Below, one piece after another: positions 10,229 to 22,206 of a stretch of DNA of 64,000 bases. Both the position numbers and the translations under genes were made by a program. The notes under the pieces were generated by a model. The model ran no database searches and was not told the origin of the DNA. It was given only the letters and a program-made list of their open reading frames with translations. The stretch comes from Begonia masoniana. Lineage: Eukaryota; Streptophyta; Magnoliopsida; Cucurbitales; Begoniaceae. The stretch is taken from NCBI GenBank assembly GCA_022432975.1, contig CM039503.1, positions 46,098,079 through 46,162,078 of the forward strand, in the 5' to 3' direction. Position 1 is the stretch's first letter. Every line of letters starts with the position of its first letter.

Positions 10229-12629
10229 GCTAGGACTTGGGAGCAGTCGGAGACGCACGGGGCATGCCGGTGCAGGCAGCTGTTGGGGCACCTCGACCAT
10301 GGTCTTCGAGGGATGTGGGGCTTTATATTTTGATAGATGTCTGTTTGTAGAAATGATGGGAATGCGTACTATTGTATTTGTTGTATATAGTCATAGTTAA
10401 GGGTGATGTGTCACCCTATACTGTAGACTTTCTTCATTTAGGGATATTGGTATTTTAGTTTCCCTCTTTACTGCTAATTGGTGATTTCGTATGCTGAATA
10501 AGTTGAGTAGGAGTATTCTGGATTGGTTGGGATTGGATTTTATGCAGGTATTTAGCATTTTGGAGGCGCCATTTTCAGGCATTACTTTGTCAAAATTTTC
10601 GGAGAAGACGCCGTGGTATTTAACGGTTAGAATTAAGGGAAATTAATGAGTCTAGGCAGCTAGGTATAACATAAGAGAGCTTCGGGAGATTTAGTTTTAA
10701 ATTCTACTGTGTTCGATTTTATTTAAATTATTGGGGTTAAAGTGAGCCAAGTAGCGCTCCGAGCCAGGGTGGGTTCGAGGGCGTTACAACAATTTTATTA
10801 AAAAGGGAAAAGCCTTTTCTTCTCCAGCACTTCACGATTCTTCTGCAAATTCTCCCAGGCAATTTTTCTTCTCCCGCGGCGTCTTCTCTCTTCTGACGAC
10901 GATTCCTCTTCCGATCGACTCCGGCTCTTCACGTTTTCTCCTCCGATCAACGTTCTAGGTAAGATTCTATAGTTTTTGGACGTTAGAATTCAATTTCTAG
11001 AGTTTAAACGATTAGGGTTCGTTTAGGATTTTTGTTAAAAACGTGATTTTGAGTTTGAAATCGATAGACCTACTGTATTTGTGAGTATAATGGATGTATT
11101 GGGCGTTATTGGACGAAGTTAATTGGTTTATTGAGGAATGTTAGGGTTTCGAAAAAATTGGAGCTTTGGAAAACCTCCATTAATGGAGGTTTTGAGATGT
11201 CGAGCGTAAATTGCTCGATAAAATGCCTCAATGAGTTAAATTAGAGTTTTAGGAAATTTCTTTAGTTAAGAGTTTAGTTAGTTTGGATATTTAATGGTTT
11301 AAACGTGTTTTAACGACGATTGTTGTGAATTTGCCTTAGGTGAACAACGCTCGTGGACGGAGCTAGAATTGCAACGGACGCGAGGTAAGTTCTCGTGACT
11401 TACTATGGCCGATTGGCCTACACCGTATGTCGAAGTCGAGTTCAAGAGTATTGGAGTTTGTTTGTTTAACTGTTTTGGTCGGGTAGTTAGGATTAGTTGT
11501 TTACATAGGTTATGTTTTTATCGTCTTGATGATATATATGTTGTATGTTTAGTTTATCGTCTTGATGGTACACATGTTGTATGTTTATTTTCCGCATTTA
11601 ACTGTTCATGCATCACGTATTTTAAAATAAACATAGAAAATAAATTTCCACACTACGTTTTCAAGAAAAGTGATGTGGCCCGAAAGGGAGCTATCGATCT
11701 ATTGTGAAGGCTGAGAGGGGCTTATCACAATACCACATCGCTTAGATGAAATAACTAATGAAACGAAAATACGTAATCTGTTATCTGGTCATGGCAATGT
11801 GGGGGTTCAGACAAGGTTGTTTACGAATATAAGCATGTTCTCCCCTTCCGCTATGTGGTAAGGGTTGTCCACGCCGGACGTGCCCTCTCCATCTAGCGAG
11901 CTGAGACCTCGGTGACATTCTGTCTGCCACGATCTGTTATGTTAAGTAATCTGCATGATTTACGAAACTCATATGCACAACATGCATTTACATTTACAAA
12001 GCTTACTGAGCCTTTAGCTCATAGTTGTCTGTATGGTGTAAGTGATTTCGATACAGGTGAGGACGAGATCCCTCCACCAGAGGAATGAGCAGTTGAAGAA
12101 AGATGGCCCGTGGGAGTGTGCTGGGCAGTCGGTGTGCATTTTGACCTGTGAGGAATGTAAGTAAGTGCTTTGGGTATGCGGGTGTTTTGAGGTTATGGTG
12201 GATTCGATAGGATAATTGTACAGTTAGATACATTTTAGGTTGTTCGGAATCTGGATAGTTCTGGATAATTAACGGATCGATGTATTGATGTTTTTACAAA
12301 ATGTTTTGTTAAACATGTCAATTAGATAATACTTTACTGCTGGATTGTTGAATTTCGTAGGGTTTTGTTTAGTTTTCAAATGGATTCACGCAGTTTGTTT
12401 TCGTGAAAACTTGTTTCATTTTAAATACGACTCGAGTCGTTTTGGGTGACATTATGGAAAATGTACAAGTGTTGGGCAATTTTTATGTTGAAATACATTG
12501 TCGGGACGTATGTAGAATTGTGTGTATGTGAAGGGAATATGTGGGAAGATGAGGAAGTAAAAATTATGCAGGGATTAAGGAAAAGGGAGAGGCAACTCCT
12601 TGGAATTTCGGATTCCAGGGAGGTTGCCA

Positions 12630-12845
12630 ATCGATCGCCAAAGGAGGTGATCGATCGGCATATATGGTCGCCACTCTTTGGAAAAATCCAGAGAGTGTGT
12701 CGATCGATCGCCCAAAGGGGCAATCGATTCGGTTGGTGATCGATCGCTGGGGCGATCGATCGCCTATATGTGGGGCGATCGATCGCTTCCATGTTTTACA
12801 ATACAGCCGATCAATCGGCTGAAATGGCCGATCGATCGGCCATGC
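12630..12845 (+). repeat. CGATCGATCG palindrome cluster near the end of LTR D
   Basis: About nine palindromic or near-palindromic words (CGATCGATCG, GCCGATCGATCGGC and variants) in 215 bases. The same region in the 3' LTR starts at about 22010 and is cut by the assembly gap. LTR L has a matching cluster at 46130-46320. Confidence 0.85.
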
Positions 12846-13056
12846 TTTTTACGGGCAGAATACCCATTCTGCCCCATGTGTTCTATGCCTTTAAGATTTA
12901 AACCTTTTTCAATTGTTTTCTTATGTTTTCTCAAATAGTTTTCGATGGTTTTTAATTCTTCGAACGATTTCAACGATTAGATGTAACGTCATAAAGATTA
13001 CTTAGGCTTAAAAAGAAAAATTTTATACGGGAATAGTTAAAGGTCGCTATAGTTAT

Positions 13057-13070
13057 CGTATCAGAGCCCT
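13057..13070 (+). other. Primer binding site of element D
   Basis: CGTATCAGAGCCCT follows the LTR end. It resembles the usual initiator-Met tRNA primer site (TGGTATCAGAGC) with changes in the first bases. Confidence 0.7.
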
Positions 13071-13216
13071 TGGGTTTTAAAAACGATTCTGTAGACTGCT
13101 CGACTGCACAGCCACTATGCGGACATCCTTCCTCAACTGTAAGTATGTTTAAAAGCTTTATTTGATTTCAATTTCTTAGGGTTATTTGTTTTAAATTTTT
13201 ATAGGAGTTATACAAA

Positions 13217-14226
13217 ATGGTTCGAGGAAAAGACCGTAGGGATGAGGCCCTAGACAGACTTACGGAATTGCTGGACCGTTAGGCCCAGCACATGGATAGG
13301 CAAGCACAACAAATCGAGCGTTTAGTAAACCGTGAGGATCATCGGGCTCGAGAGGTGGTCGTTCCAAACCATCAGAGCATGGAGAGATTTCAAAAGTTGC
13401 AACCTCTAGTATTTAACAGACAATCATCGGACCCCACTTTAGCCGAGGAGTGGATCCGAACGATGGAAGATATGCTAGAGTACGCTGGCATAGAGAACGG
13501 GAACAAGGTTGCCTACGTCACCTTCCATTTAGCGTTGGATGCCCGTTTTTGGTGGGATTCGATTAAAGCAACAACGGACGTGGCAATTATGACTTGGGAG
13601 CGGTTTAAGACCGTGTTTTTCGATAAATATTTCAGCCGCACTGTGAGGGTGGCTAAGAGGAATGAGTTTACGTAGCTAAAGCAGACGGGTTCAGTTGCGG
13701 AGTATATTCGAAAATTTGAGGCTTTATCGAGATTTGCACCACGCCTAGTAAGTGATAACGAAGACAAGGTGCACCAGTTTATGGAGGGGTTGAATCCAGA
13801 GATCCGGATGAACATTGTTGTATCGGGAATTATAGATGTGCCCGACTCAGACATCGCAGCTAGAGCTCTGGACTTCGAGGCTGCCAGGGCAATTTGTGTT
13901 AGGCCGAGGGAGCCAGCTAAAGGCTTCTTCTGTGAGATCTATCCTTAGTCACAGAACCGAGGTTGGCAGCCTAGAGTACAGCAATCCCAGCAGCAACAGA
14001 GAGGCGTGAAGAAGCCTTTAGAGGGAGGTAGTGATCGGGGTAAGGGGAAGCAAGTACAGGGGGCTCCTCAGATTCCTTGGTGTCCTAAATGTCAGAAAGA
14101 ACACAGTGGTGAGTGCCGAATGGGCACTAATAAATGCTATAGATGTGGTGAAGTCGGTCATTATGTCAAGGATTGCCCGAAGCCGGGTCGAGAACAGTCA
14201 GGCACAGATCAGAGGAGAGTTATGCC
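13217..14226 (+). pseudogene. gag: gag of chromovirus D
   Basis: Gag (capsid and nucleocapsid) of a Ty3/gypsy element. ATG at 13217 (MVRGKDRRDE). The capsid-type stretch includes EEWIRTMEDMLEYAG and FWWDSIKATT, followed by EYIRKFEALSRFAPRLV. One CCHC zinc knuckle, [14 protein letters not shown], begins near 14135. Three in-frame TAG stops (near 13280, 13673 and 13946) sit where CAG glutamine codons are expected, so each fits C-to-T change. The frame is otherwise continuous into the protease and RT, as in single-ORF gag-pol chromoviruses. Confidence 0.9.
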
Positions 14227-16128
14227 ACGGATCTTTGCCTTTATTGAGCCTGGTGATATCGACGACGAGGCTCAGCCCTCAGTGATAGCAGGTACTATTT
14301 TGATTATAGGTGTAGCTGTATTTTCCTTGATAGACATGGGAGCTACGCACTCCTTTATTTCAACTACTTGTGTATCTAAACTGAAGCTAGTGCCCGAGTT
14401 ACCAGAATGTGAATATAGTGTGATGCTACCTTCAGGGGAGCGTATGCAGTCATGTCATGTTGTCCAGGGCAATGTTGTCTCCGTGGGGAACAATACCCTC
14501 TATGCTCGTCTGATAGTTATGGGTATGGAGTGGTATGATCTTATTTTAGGCATGGACTGGCTGTCACGCCATTTTGCTACAATTGATTGCCGATCTGGGT
14601 TGGTGACTTTTCGACCCCCGGGTAAAGCTGAGTTTGCTTATCAGGCGATGAATAGGACGAGTGGGGTGCCTACTTCCTATTCTATAAGGGTAAAGGAGCA
14701 GTTTAGAGGAGAATGCTCAATTTACCTGGTCACGGTTATCGATACTCAGTTGCTCAATAGAGTTAAGCCGAGTGACCTTCCTATAGTCAGAGAATTCACT
14801 GAGATCTTCCTCGATGATCTTCCCGGATTACCACCAGACCGAGAGATTGAATTTGTGATTGATGTTTATCCTACCTCCGCCCCTGTGTCCAAGAATCCTT
14901 ACAGATTGGCGCTTGCTGAATTGAGAGAGTTGAAATCCCAGCTTGAGGAGTTGTTGGATAAGGGTTTCATTCGACCCAGTTTTTTTCCTTGGGGTGCGCC
15001 CATTCTATTTGTTAAGAAGAAAGATGGGACCCTCAGGATGCGTGTGGATTACAAAGAACTGAATAAGCTGACAGTGAAGAATAAGTTTCCACTACCCCGA
15101 ATAAATGATTTATTTGACCAACTGCAGGGTGCCTGAGTGTTTTCGAGGATTGACTTACGCTCGGGTTATTATCAGTTGAAGGTCTGGAAAGAAGATATTC
15201 AGAAGACTGCCTTCCGAACGAGGTACGGGCATTATGAGTTTCTCATTATGTCTTTTGGACTTACGAATGCCCCGGTAGCATTTATGGACTTAATGAACCG
15301 CGTATTCAAGGAGTATTTGGACAAATTTGTGGTTGTGTTCATCGATGACATTTTGATCTATTCGAAGACGAACGAAGGACACGAAGAGCACCTACGAATT
15401 GTTTTGGGAGTTTTACAACAACACCAGCTCTACCCAAAATTTTCTAAGTGCGAGTTTTGGCTGGACAAGGTTAGTTTTCTCGGCCATATTATATCACAAG
15501 GAGTTTCTATGGATCCAAGCAAGATTCAGGTTGTTAGGGATTGGCCACAGCCTAAAAACGTGCGAGAGGTGCGTGGATTTCTTGGGTTAGCGGGATATTA
15601 CCGAAAGTTCATTGAAGGATTTTTGAATATTGTTGTTCCACTTTCACGCTTGACCAGGAAAAATGAGAAGTTTGTATGGTCGGCCGCGTGCAACAAGAGT
15701 TTTATGGAGTTGAAGCAGAAGTTGACCACCGCTCCAGTTTTGACGCTGCAGTTGAAGGTGATAAATTTAGTATTTATTGTGATGCGTCTGGGGTTAGACT
15801 TGGTTGTGTATTGATCCAGGAAGGAAAGGTTATTGCGTATGCTTCTCGGCAGTTGAAGCCATTTGAACAGAATTATCCGACGCATGACCTTGAGCTAGCG
15901 GCTGTTGTTTTCGCACTGAAAATCTGGAGACATTATTTATATGGGCAACAGTGCGAGATATTTTCAGACCACAAGACCTTGAAGTATTTGTTTACGCAGA
16001 AAGAACTGAACATGCGGCAACGAAGATGGCTGGAATTTGTTAAAGACTATGAGTTTGAAATCAAGTACCACCCAGGAAAGGCGAACAAAGTCGCAGATGC
16101 TTTGAGCAGAATGTCTAATGCAAGCTAG
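14227..16128 (+). pseudogene. pol: protease, reverse transcriptase and RNase H of D
   Basis: In order: protease with [12 protein letters not shown], where the catalytic DSG/DTG is now DMG, so the protease is probably dead. RT with [14 protein letters not shown], a TGA stop at 15134 (fits CGA to TGA in the expected GARVF), [12 protein letters not shown] and catalytic [10 protein letters not shown] frameshift near 15750 precedes RNase H ([24 protein letters not shown]). The domain ends at [17 protein letters not shown] further TAG follows near 16126. Domain order and motifs are those of Ty3/gypsy elements. Confidence 0.92.
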
Positions 16129-17640
16129 CCTTCATTTGCAACCATGTCGATGACGTTGAGGTCTGAGATTGAGAAGTTTGATGTGGAGATTGTGTCAAAG
16201 TTGTCCAGTATGCTCACCAACATTTCTCTCAGGCCGACTATTCTAGACAAAATACGTGAAGCTCAACAAAAAGATTTAGTATGTGAGGAACTTCAGTTGA
16301 GTATGACATCCGGAGACTCGTCCGATTTTAATCTTTCGGAAGATGGAATATTGAAATTTAGGCATAGATGGTACGTGCCTAACGATGAGGAATTGAAGAA
16401 GGAGATTTTGGCCGAAGCACATTCTTCAGCTTATTCTGTGCAGCCGGGAAGTACCAAGATGTACCGGGATTTAAAACAACACTTTTGGTGGCCGAACATG
16501 AAAAGGGAAGTTGCTAAGTATGTTGAAACCTGTCTAATTTGTCAACAGGTTAAGGCGGAGAACCAAAGACCGGCCGGAACATTACAGCCACTGCCGATTC
16601 CGGAGTGAAAATGGGAGCAGATCTCCATGGACTTTATCACAGCAAAAGGGTACGATGGTATCTGGGTAATAGTGGACCGTTTGACAAAGACGGCTCACTT
16701 TCAATCGGTGAAGATGATCTATTCTATGGATCAGCTTGCCGATTTGTATGTGTAGGAGATCGTCAGATTGCACGGAGTACTCATTTCGATTGTTTCTGAT
16801 AAAGACGCCATATTTACTTCAAAGTTCTGGAAGAGTCTGCACAAGGCTATGGGAACTCAGCTAACTTTTAGCACGGCATTTCATACTCAGACTGATGGAC
16901 AGACGGAGAGAACGAATCAGATTCTGGAGGATATTCTTAGAGCGTGCGTGTTGGAATTTCAAGGATCGTGGAGCAGGTATTTGCCACTAATTGAGTTTTC
17001 CTACAATAATAGCTTCCAAGCTACCATCGATATGGCTCCGTATGAAGCGTTGTATGGTCAAAAGTGTAGATCTCCACTATATTTGGACGAGGTTGGAGAG
17101 ACTAGCATAGTTGGTCCCGAGATTTTGCAGCAAACAGCGGAGAAGATTGCCATTATCAGACAACGTATCGAGATAGCTCAAAACCGACAGAAGAGCTATG
17201 CTGACACTCGACGGAGAGAATTGCAGTTCAAGGAGGGAGACGAGGTATATTTGAAGATTTCTCCGTTTAAATGTGTTATGAGATTGGGAAGGAGGGGCAA
17301 ATTGAACCCTCGTTATGTGGGGCCCTTTCCTATTTTGAAGAGGATCAGGACTATGGCGTACAGGTTACAGCTTCTAACATCCATGGAGGATATTCACGAT
17401 GTGTTTCACGTGTCTATGCTCAGAAAGTGTATACGTGATCCGTCACATGTCGTAGAAGCAAGGGAAATCAAGGTACAGCCTACCTTGACTTATGTGGAGA
17501 AGTCTGTGCGAATTTTTAGAGTCCTCTATCAAGGTCTTACGCAATAAGAAAATCCGCTAGTCAAAGTCTTATGGCGGAATCATGGCGTAGAAAAGGCCAC
17601 TTGGGAAAGACAACAGGATACGATGTCTAAGTATCCTGAG
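16129..17640 (+). pseudogene. integrase and chromodomain of D
   Basis: The zinc-binding region has CLICQQVKAENQRP, but the second histidine of the HHCC finger reads Q (VQPGSTKMY). The core shows the first Asp in ISMDFITAKG, the second in SDKDAIFTS, and the Glu in GQTERTNQILED. TGA near 16606 replaces a Trp, and TAG near 16755 replaces a Gln. The C-terminal GPF/Y-type part (RYVGPFPILKR, DVFHVSMLRKCI) leads to a chromodomain tail (VKVLWRNHGVEKATWE) reached through a frameshift near 17530. This tail marks the Tekay/Del chromovirus lineage, whose chromodomain steers integration to heterochromatin. Confidence 0.92.
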
Positions 17641-17671
17641 TTGTTTGTATAATCAAATTTTGAGGACAAAA

Positions 17672-17692
17672 TTTTAAATAAGGTGGATGTAA
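17672..17692 (+). other. Polypurine tract region of D
   Basis: AAATAAGGTGGATG lies directly before the 3' LTR, as at 41901-41914 in element K. The tract is weak, with several pyrimidines. Confidence 0.55.
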
Positions 17693-20600
17693 TGTAACAC
17701 CCGATTTTATCGAGATTTTTAATATAATGATATTTTTGTAAATATGTCAAATTAAGTCTGTTTTGCAAGCAGAGAGCGTTATTGTAATCCTAATGATTAA
17801 TGTGAATTTTAGAAGAAATATGAGAATTTTCGGAGTGGTAACGCTAAAATTACGAGTTTCGTGTTTCTCGCAATATAAAGGGCATTGTGGTAAAAATAGT
17901 AAACGAGGTCCGTTTTGCGAACATACAGTTTTAATAGAACCCCAGTGATAAATTGGATTTATTGGCAAAATAAGAAAATTTGGAGAAACCTAATCGTTAG
18001 CTAAATAACGAAATAAGTGGAGAAACAAATATAAAATCAAAAGGAATGACAAAAAGGTAATTTGCCAAGACAATTTTATTAAAAAGGCAAAAGCCTTTTC
18101 TTCTCCAGCACTTCACGATTCTTTTGCAAACTCTCCCAGGCGATTTTTCTTCTCCCGCGACTTCTTCTCTCTTCCGACGACGATTCCTCTTCCGATCGAC
18201 TCCGACTCTTCACGTTTTCTCCTCTGATCAACGTTCTAGGTAAGATTCTATAGTTTTTGGACGTTAGAATTTGATTTCTAGAGTTTAAAAGATTAGGATT
18301 CGTTTAGGGTTTTTTTAAAAACGTGATTTGGAGTTTGAAATCGATAGACCTACTGTATTTGTGAGTACAATGGACGTATTGGGCGTTATTGGATGAAGTT
18401 AATTGGTTTATTGAGGAATGTTAGGGTTTCGAAAAAATTGGAGCTTTAGAAAACCTCCATTAATGGAGGATTTAAGGTGTCAAGCGTAAATTGCTCGATA
18501 AAATGCCTCAATGAGTTAAATTAGAGTTTTAAGAAATTTCTTTAGTTAAGAGTTTAGTTAGTTTGGACGTTTAATGGTTTAAACGTGTTTTAACGACGAT
18601 TGTTGTGAATTTGCCTTAGGTGAACAACGCTTGTGGACGGAGCTAGAATTGCAACGGACGCGAGGTAAGTTCTCGTGACTTACTATGGCCAATTGGCCTA
18701 CACCGTATGTCGAAGTCGAGTTCAAGAGTATTGGAGTTTGTTTGTTTAACTGTTTTGGTCGGGTAGTTATGATTAGTTGTTTACATAGGTTATGCTTTTA
18801 TCGTCTTGATGATATATATGTTGTATGTTTAGTTTATCGTCTTGATGGTACACATGTTGTATGTTTATTTTCCGCATTTAACTGTTCATGCATCACGTAT
18901 TTTAAAATAAACATAGAAAATAAATTTCCGCACTACGTTTTCAGGAAAAGTGATGTGGCCCGAAAGGGGGCTATCGATCTATTGTGAAGGCTGAGAGGGG
19001 CTTGTCACAATACCACATCGCTTAGATGAAATAACTAATAAAACGAAAATACGTAATCCGTTATCTGGTCATGGCAAGGTGGGGGTTCAGACATGGTTGT
19101 TTACGGATGTAAGCATGTTCTGTAACGCCCCGAGTTATCTAAACCCGACTCGTTACACAAAGCTCGAACCTAACTAAGAAACTTTGAACTAAATTTAAAA
19201 TTTCACTCGAAAGTCTGGGTTTGACATTTTTCTAAAACTTCAAAACATTTAAATGCTTGCAGCGGAAATCATTTGGACAACAATGGAGTTAAACAATACC
19301 ACGAAACATTGTTTGAAATGTTAAGAAACAATCGGCAAATAGGAACTGAAGTTTGAACCGTGAAATACTTGAGAAGTCGCAGAAGTCAAACGCATCTGCC
19401 GATGAATAAAGTCAACGGAAGGAGCAGAACAAAATAGAAGGCTTCTACCGATGACTAAACGACAAAATTCCTCATTCCCTTCTTCTGATGACTAAACGAC
19501 AAAATTCCTCATTCCTTTCTTCCGACAGAATAAACTGCATACACTGATCACTAGACGACAAAACACTTCCTACATCCACCGGTGACGTCAGCCGGATGAC
19601 TCATTCATCCGATCGACTTTATCACACATCCACCGGTGATGTCAGCCGGATGATTCATTCGTCCGATCGACTTTATCACACGTCCACCGGTAAGACAAGC
19701 TACATATTCCGGTTACTAAGCGACAAATTACATTCTGTATCATCCGATGGCTTCCACTGAGGACATCTTCCGATAGAGAACAGATTAACAACACAACATC
19801 TGCCGATAGACTTCATCTACCGACAGGGAACAAAACAACAACTCTAACTACAGAAAGAAATTTACTCACTTTACTGAAACCATTCTGAAGCAATTCAAAT
19901 CGTTGCATTACTCAAATCCAGTAAGAACCCAACATTTAAAATTCCACAGAATACTATCATCAGAAAATCTCAAAACGTATTCAAAATATTAAAGACCATT
20001 ACTGTCATGAAAACTTAACATACTCAGATTGAAACATTGTCAACTAAACCATTCCAACTACAGACATCAGTTAATCCGCCTCATCAGTTTACCGGACCGA
20101 AACATGGATGTACTCCTCCAACCACATCTATTCATCAGTGCACTCAAGGAAATCACCTGCAGTCTCCTCAACACCTACATCACAAAACTCATCTATTAGC
20201 CTAATGCTAAGTAAGTAAAGCAGTAATGAAATGAAATACTAAAATATCCTAAACATGTAATTTCTACTTTCTCATCTCAGTTGTTCATTCATCGTTTCTG
20301 TTCGGATCCCCCTGTGAAATTGGGAGTTGGATCAACTCTCCCAAAGTATAAACATCCACTGACTCATTAAGAGGCGGATAAATTCCCTTAACAGTAAATC
20401 TAATTCACATGTTCAGATCCCCCTGTGAAATTGGAAGTTGGATCAACTCTCCCAAAGTATAAATATTCACTGTCTCATTAAGGGGCGGATTATTTCCCTT
20501 AACAGTAAAACTGTTTCACATAGCTATTTCAATAAGTTCAATCATTACCATGCCAACATGCATTCAAATTCATTTTTGTATACTTTTTAAAACATGATGC

Positions 20601-22106
20601 ATGACATACCAACACATTCCAACAAACAAACCCTAATATTTTGTGATGTAGGCCCGAAGGCACAAGCGAACTTTACTTACCTGGTCTCTTGGAAATCGCT
20701 CGGTTTCAACTACACTGGAAGTCCTGCTCACCTAATGTCATAAGCAGAATACAGATTAGATCATCACTAGCCTTATCCTATATCATTCAGAAACCTAAGG
20801 AGCTAGTTTGAAAGCTCTGGTCATCGTACATTCTCGGCTCAACACTAAACCCGAATTCAACTCACTCACAGCATTAACAAGATACATACATTGCACTCAT
20901 CTGCTATCTAGCCACTCAGATCTTAAGAAAACAAAAAGGAAAGAATTACCTAGTCCGAGAAATGAAGGTCGGAGAGGAAAATCGCCTGAAGCTCTGCTGA
21001 GTTTGAGCTGAATACTGAGAAAGGAAAAATGAGAGAACAGTGGCGGCTAAACCTCATTGGACCCTCCATTAAATACGTTATCCAGTATAATATCTCAAAT
21101 TACCACCATGCCCTTACTCACTCATTTATTAACCTAATCACTAAACCTCCCAATCTCATCCTTAAAATATTCACTATAATTTAATAAAGTAAACTGGTTA
21201 AACGAAACCGGGTGCTACATGTTCTCCCCCTCCGCTATGTGGAAAGGGTTGTCCACGCCGGACGTGCCCTCTCCATCTAGCGAGCTGAGACCTCGGTGAC
21301 ATTCTGTCTGCCACGATCTGTTATGTTAAGTAATCTGCATGATTTACGAAACTCATATGCACAACATGCATTTACATTTACGAAGCTTACTGAGCCTTTA
21401 GCTCATAGTTGTCTGTATGGTGTAGGTGATTTCGATACAGGTGAGGACGAGATCCTTCCACCCGAGGAATGAGCAGTTGAAGAAAGATGGTCCGTGGGAG
21501 TGTGTTGGGCAGTCAATGCGCATTTTGACCCGTGGGGAATGTAAGTAAGTGTTTTGAGGTATTCGGGTGTTTTGAGTTGATGGTGGATTAGATAGGATAA
21601 TTGTATAGTTAGATACATTTTAGGTTGTTCGGAATCTGGATAGTTCTGGATAGTTAACGGATCGATGTATTGATGTTTTTACAAAATGTTTTGTTAAACC
21701 TGTCAATTAGATAATACTGAACTCCTGGATTGTTGAATTTCGTAGGGTTTTATTTAGTTTTCAAATGGATTCACGCAGTTTGTTTTCGTGAAAACTTGTT
21801 TCATTTTAAATACGTCTCGAGTCGTTTTGGGTGAGATTATGGAAAATGTACGAGTGTTGGGCAATTTTTATGTTGAAATACATTGTCGGGACGTATGTAG
21901 AATTGTGTGTATGTGAAGGGAATATGTAGGAAGATGAGGAAGTAAAAATTATGCAGGGATTAAGGAAAAGGGAGAGGCAACTCCTTGGAATTTCGGATTC
22001 CAGGGAGGTTACCGATCGATCACCTAAGGAGGTGATCGATCGGCATATATGGTCGCCACTCTCTGGAAAAATCCAGAGAGGGGCGATCGAGCGATCAAAG
22101 ATTGAG
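17693..22106 (+). mobile_element. Chromovirus D, 3' LTR (contains LTR E, cut by gap)
   Basis: It starts TGTAACACCCGATTTTATC, about 2% different from the 5' LTR where compared by eye. TATAAAG at 17874. Middle exon 18620-18664, donor GTAAGT at 18665, hairpin stem GGCC-AATT-GGCC (loop changed, stem kept), last acceptor AG 21424-21425 and acidic frame 21426-21472. The last 300-350 bases are lost in the gap. Confidence 0.88.
19121..21219 (-). mobile_element. Solo LTR E, 2.1 kb, minus orientation
   Basis: On the minus strand it runs TGTAGCACCCGG to CGGGGCGTTACA. Target duplication TGTTC at 19116-19120 and 21220-21224; the empty site is seen in the 5' LTR of D near 11838. Minus-strand signals: middle exon 20731-20681, donor GTAAGT at 20680, UUCG hairpin at 20661-20652, last acceptor at 20176-20175, acidic frame 20174-20128. 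A 54-base repeat (CATCCACCGGTGAYGTCAGC) occurs 2.3 times at 19573-19690. It is the same family as E2 at 62095. Confidence 0.9.
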
Positions 22107-22206
22107 NNNNNNNNNNNNNNNNNNNNNNNNNNNNNNNNNNNNNNNNNNNNNNNNNNNNNNNNNNNNNNNNNNNNNNNNNNNNNNNNNNNNNNNNNNNNNN
22201 NNNNNN
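22107..22206. other. Assembly gap of exactly 100 N
   Basis: One hundred N is the usual placeholder for a gap of unknown size. It starts inside the palindrome cluster of the 3' LTR of D. The LTR end does not continue on the other side, so the join is uncertain. Confidence 0.98.

Larger units (their letters stand above)
6581..10788 (+). mobile_element. Solo LTR C, 4.2 kb, same family as B
   Basis: It runs from TGTAACACCCAGG to GAGGGCGTTACA with 5-base duplication ACAAT (6576-6580 and 10789-10793). The uninterrupted target is visible in the 3' LTR of D near 18071. The 3' 700 bases and the GCCTTCGGGCCTACACCAC block match LTR B. No gag-pol. Predicted leader: donor 7028/7029, middle exon 7627-7680, donor GTAAGT at 7681, last acceptor AG 10192-10193. 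The extra length over B comes from a 2-kb minisatellite in the second intron. Confidence 0.9.
6189..13051 (+). mobile_element. Chromovirus D, 5' LTR (contains LTR C)
   Basis: It starts TGTAACACCCGATTTTATC and ends near GTCGCTATA just before the primer binding site. Removing LTR C and its duplication leaves about 2.65 kb. TATA box TATAAAG at 6380. Predicted leader: donor 10958/10959, middle exon 11340-11384, donor GTAAGT at 11385, hairpin GGCC-GATT-GGCC at 11407-11418, branch-like CTTACTGAG at 12002, last exon from 12042. By eye it differs from the 3' LTR at about six of 300 bases (11405-11707 against 18685-18987), so the insertion is fairly young. Confidence 0.88.

Noticed and set aside
11405..11707. 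100-codon frame repeated almost unchanged at 18685-18987
   Set aside because: Similarity is explained by the two LTRs of one element. It lies in the predicted intron, has no domain and is not conserved in LTR L.
16605..16799. Short frame in the integrase region
   Set aside because: The integrase core reads in a different frame across the same bases; this is a shadow frame.
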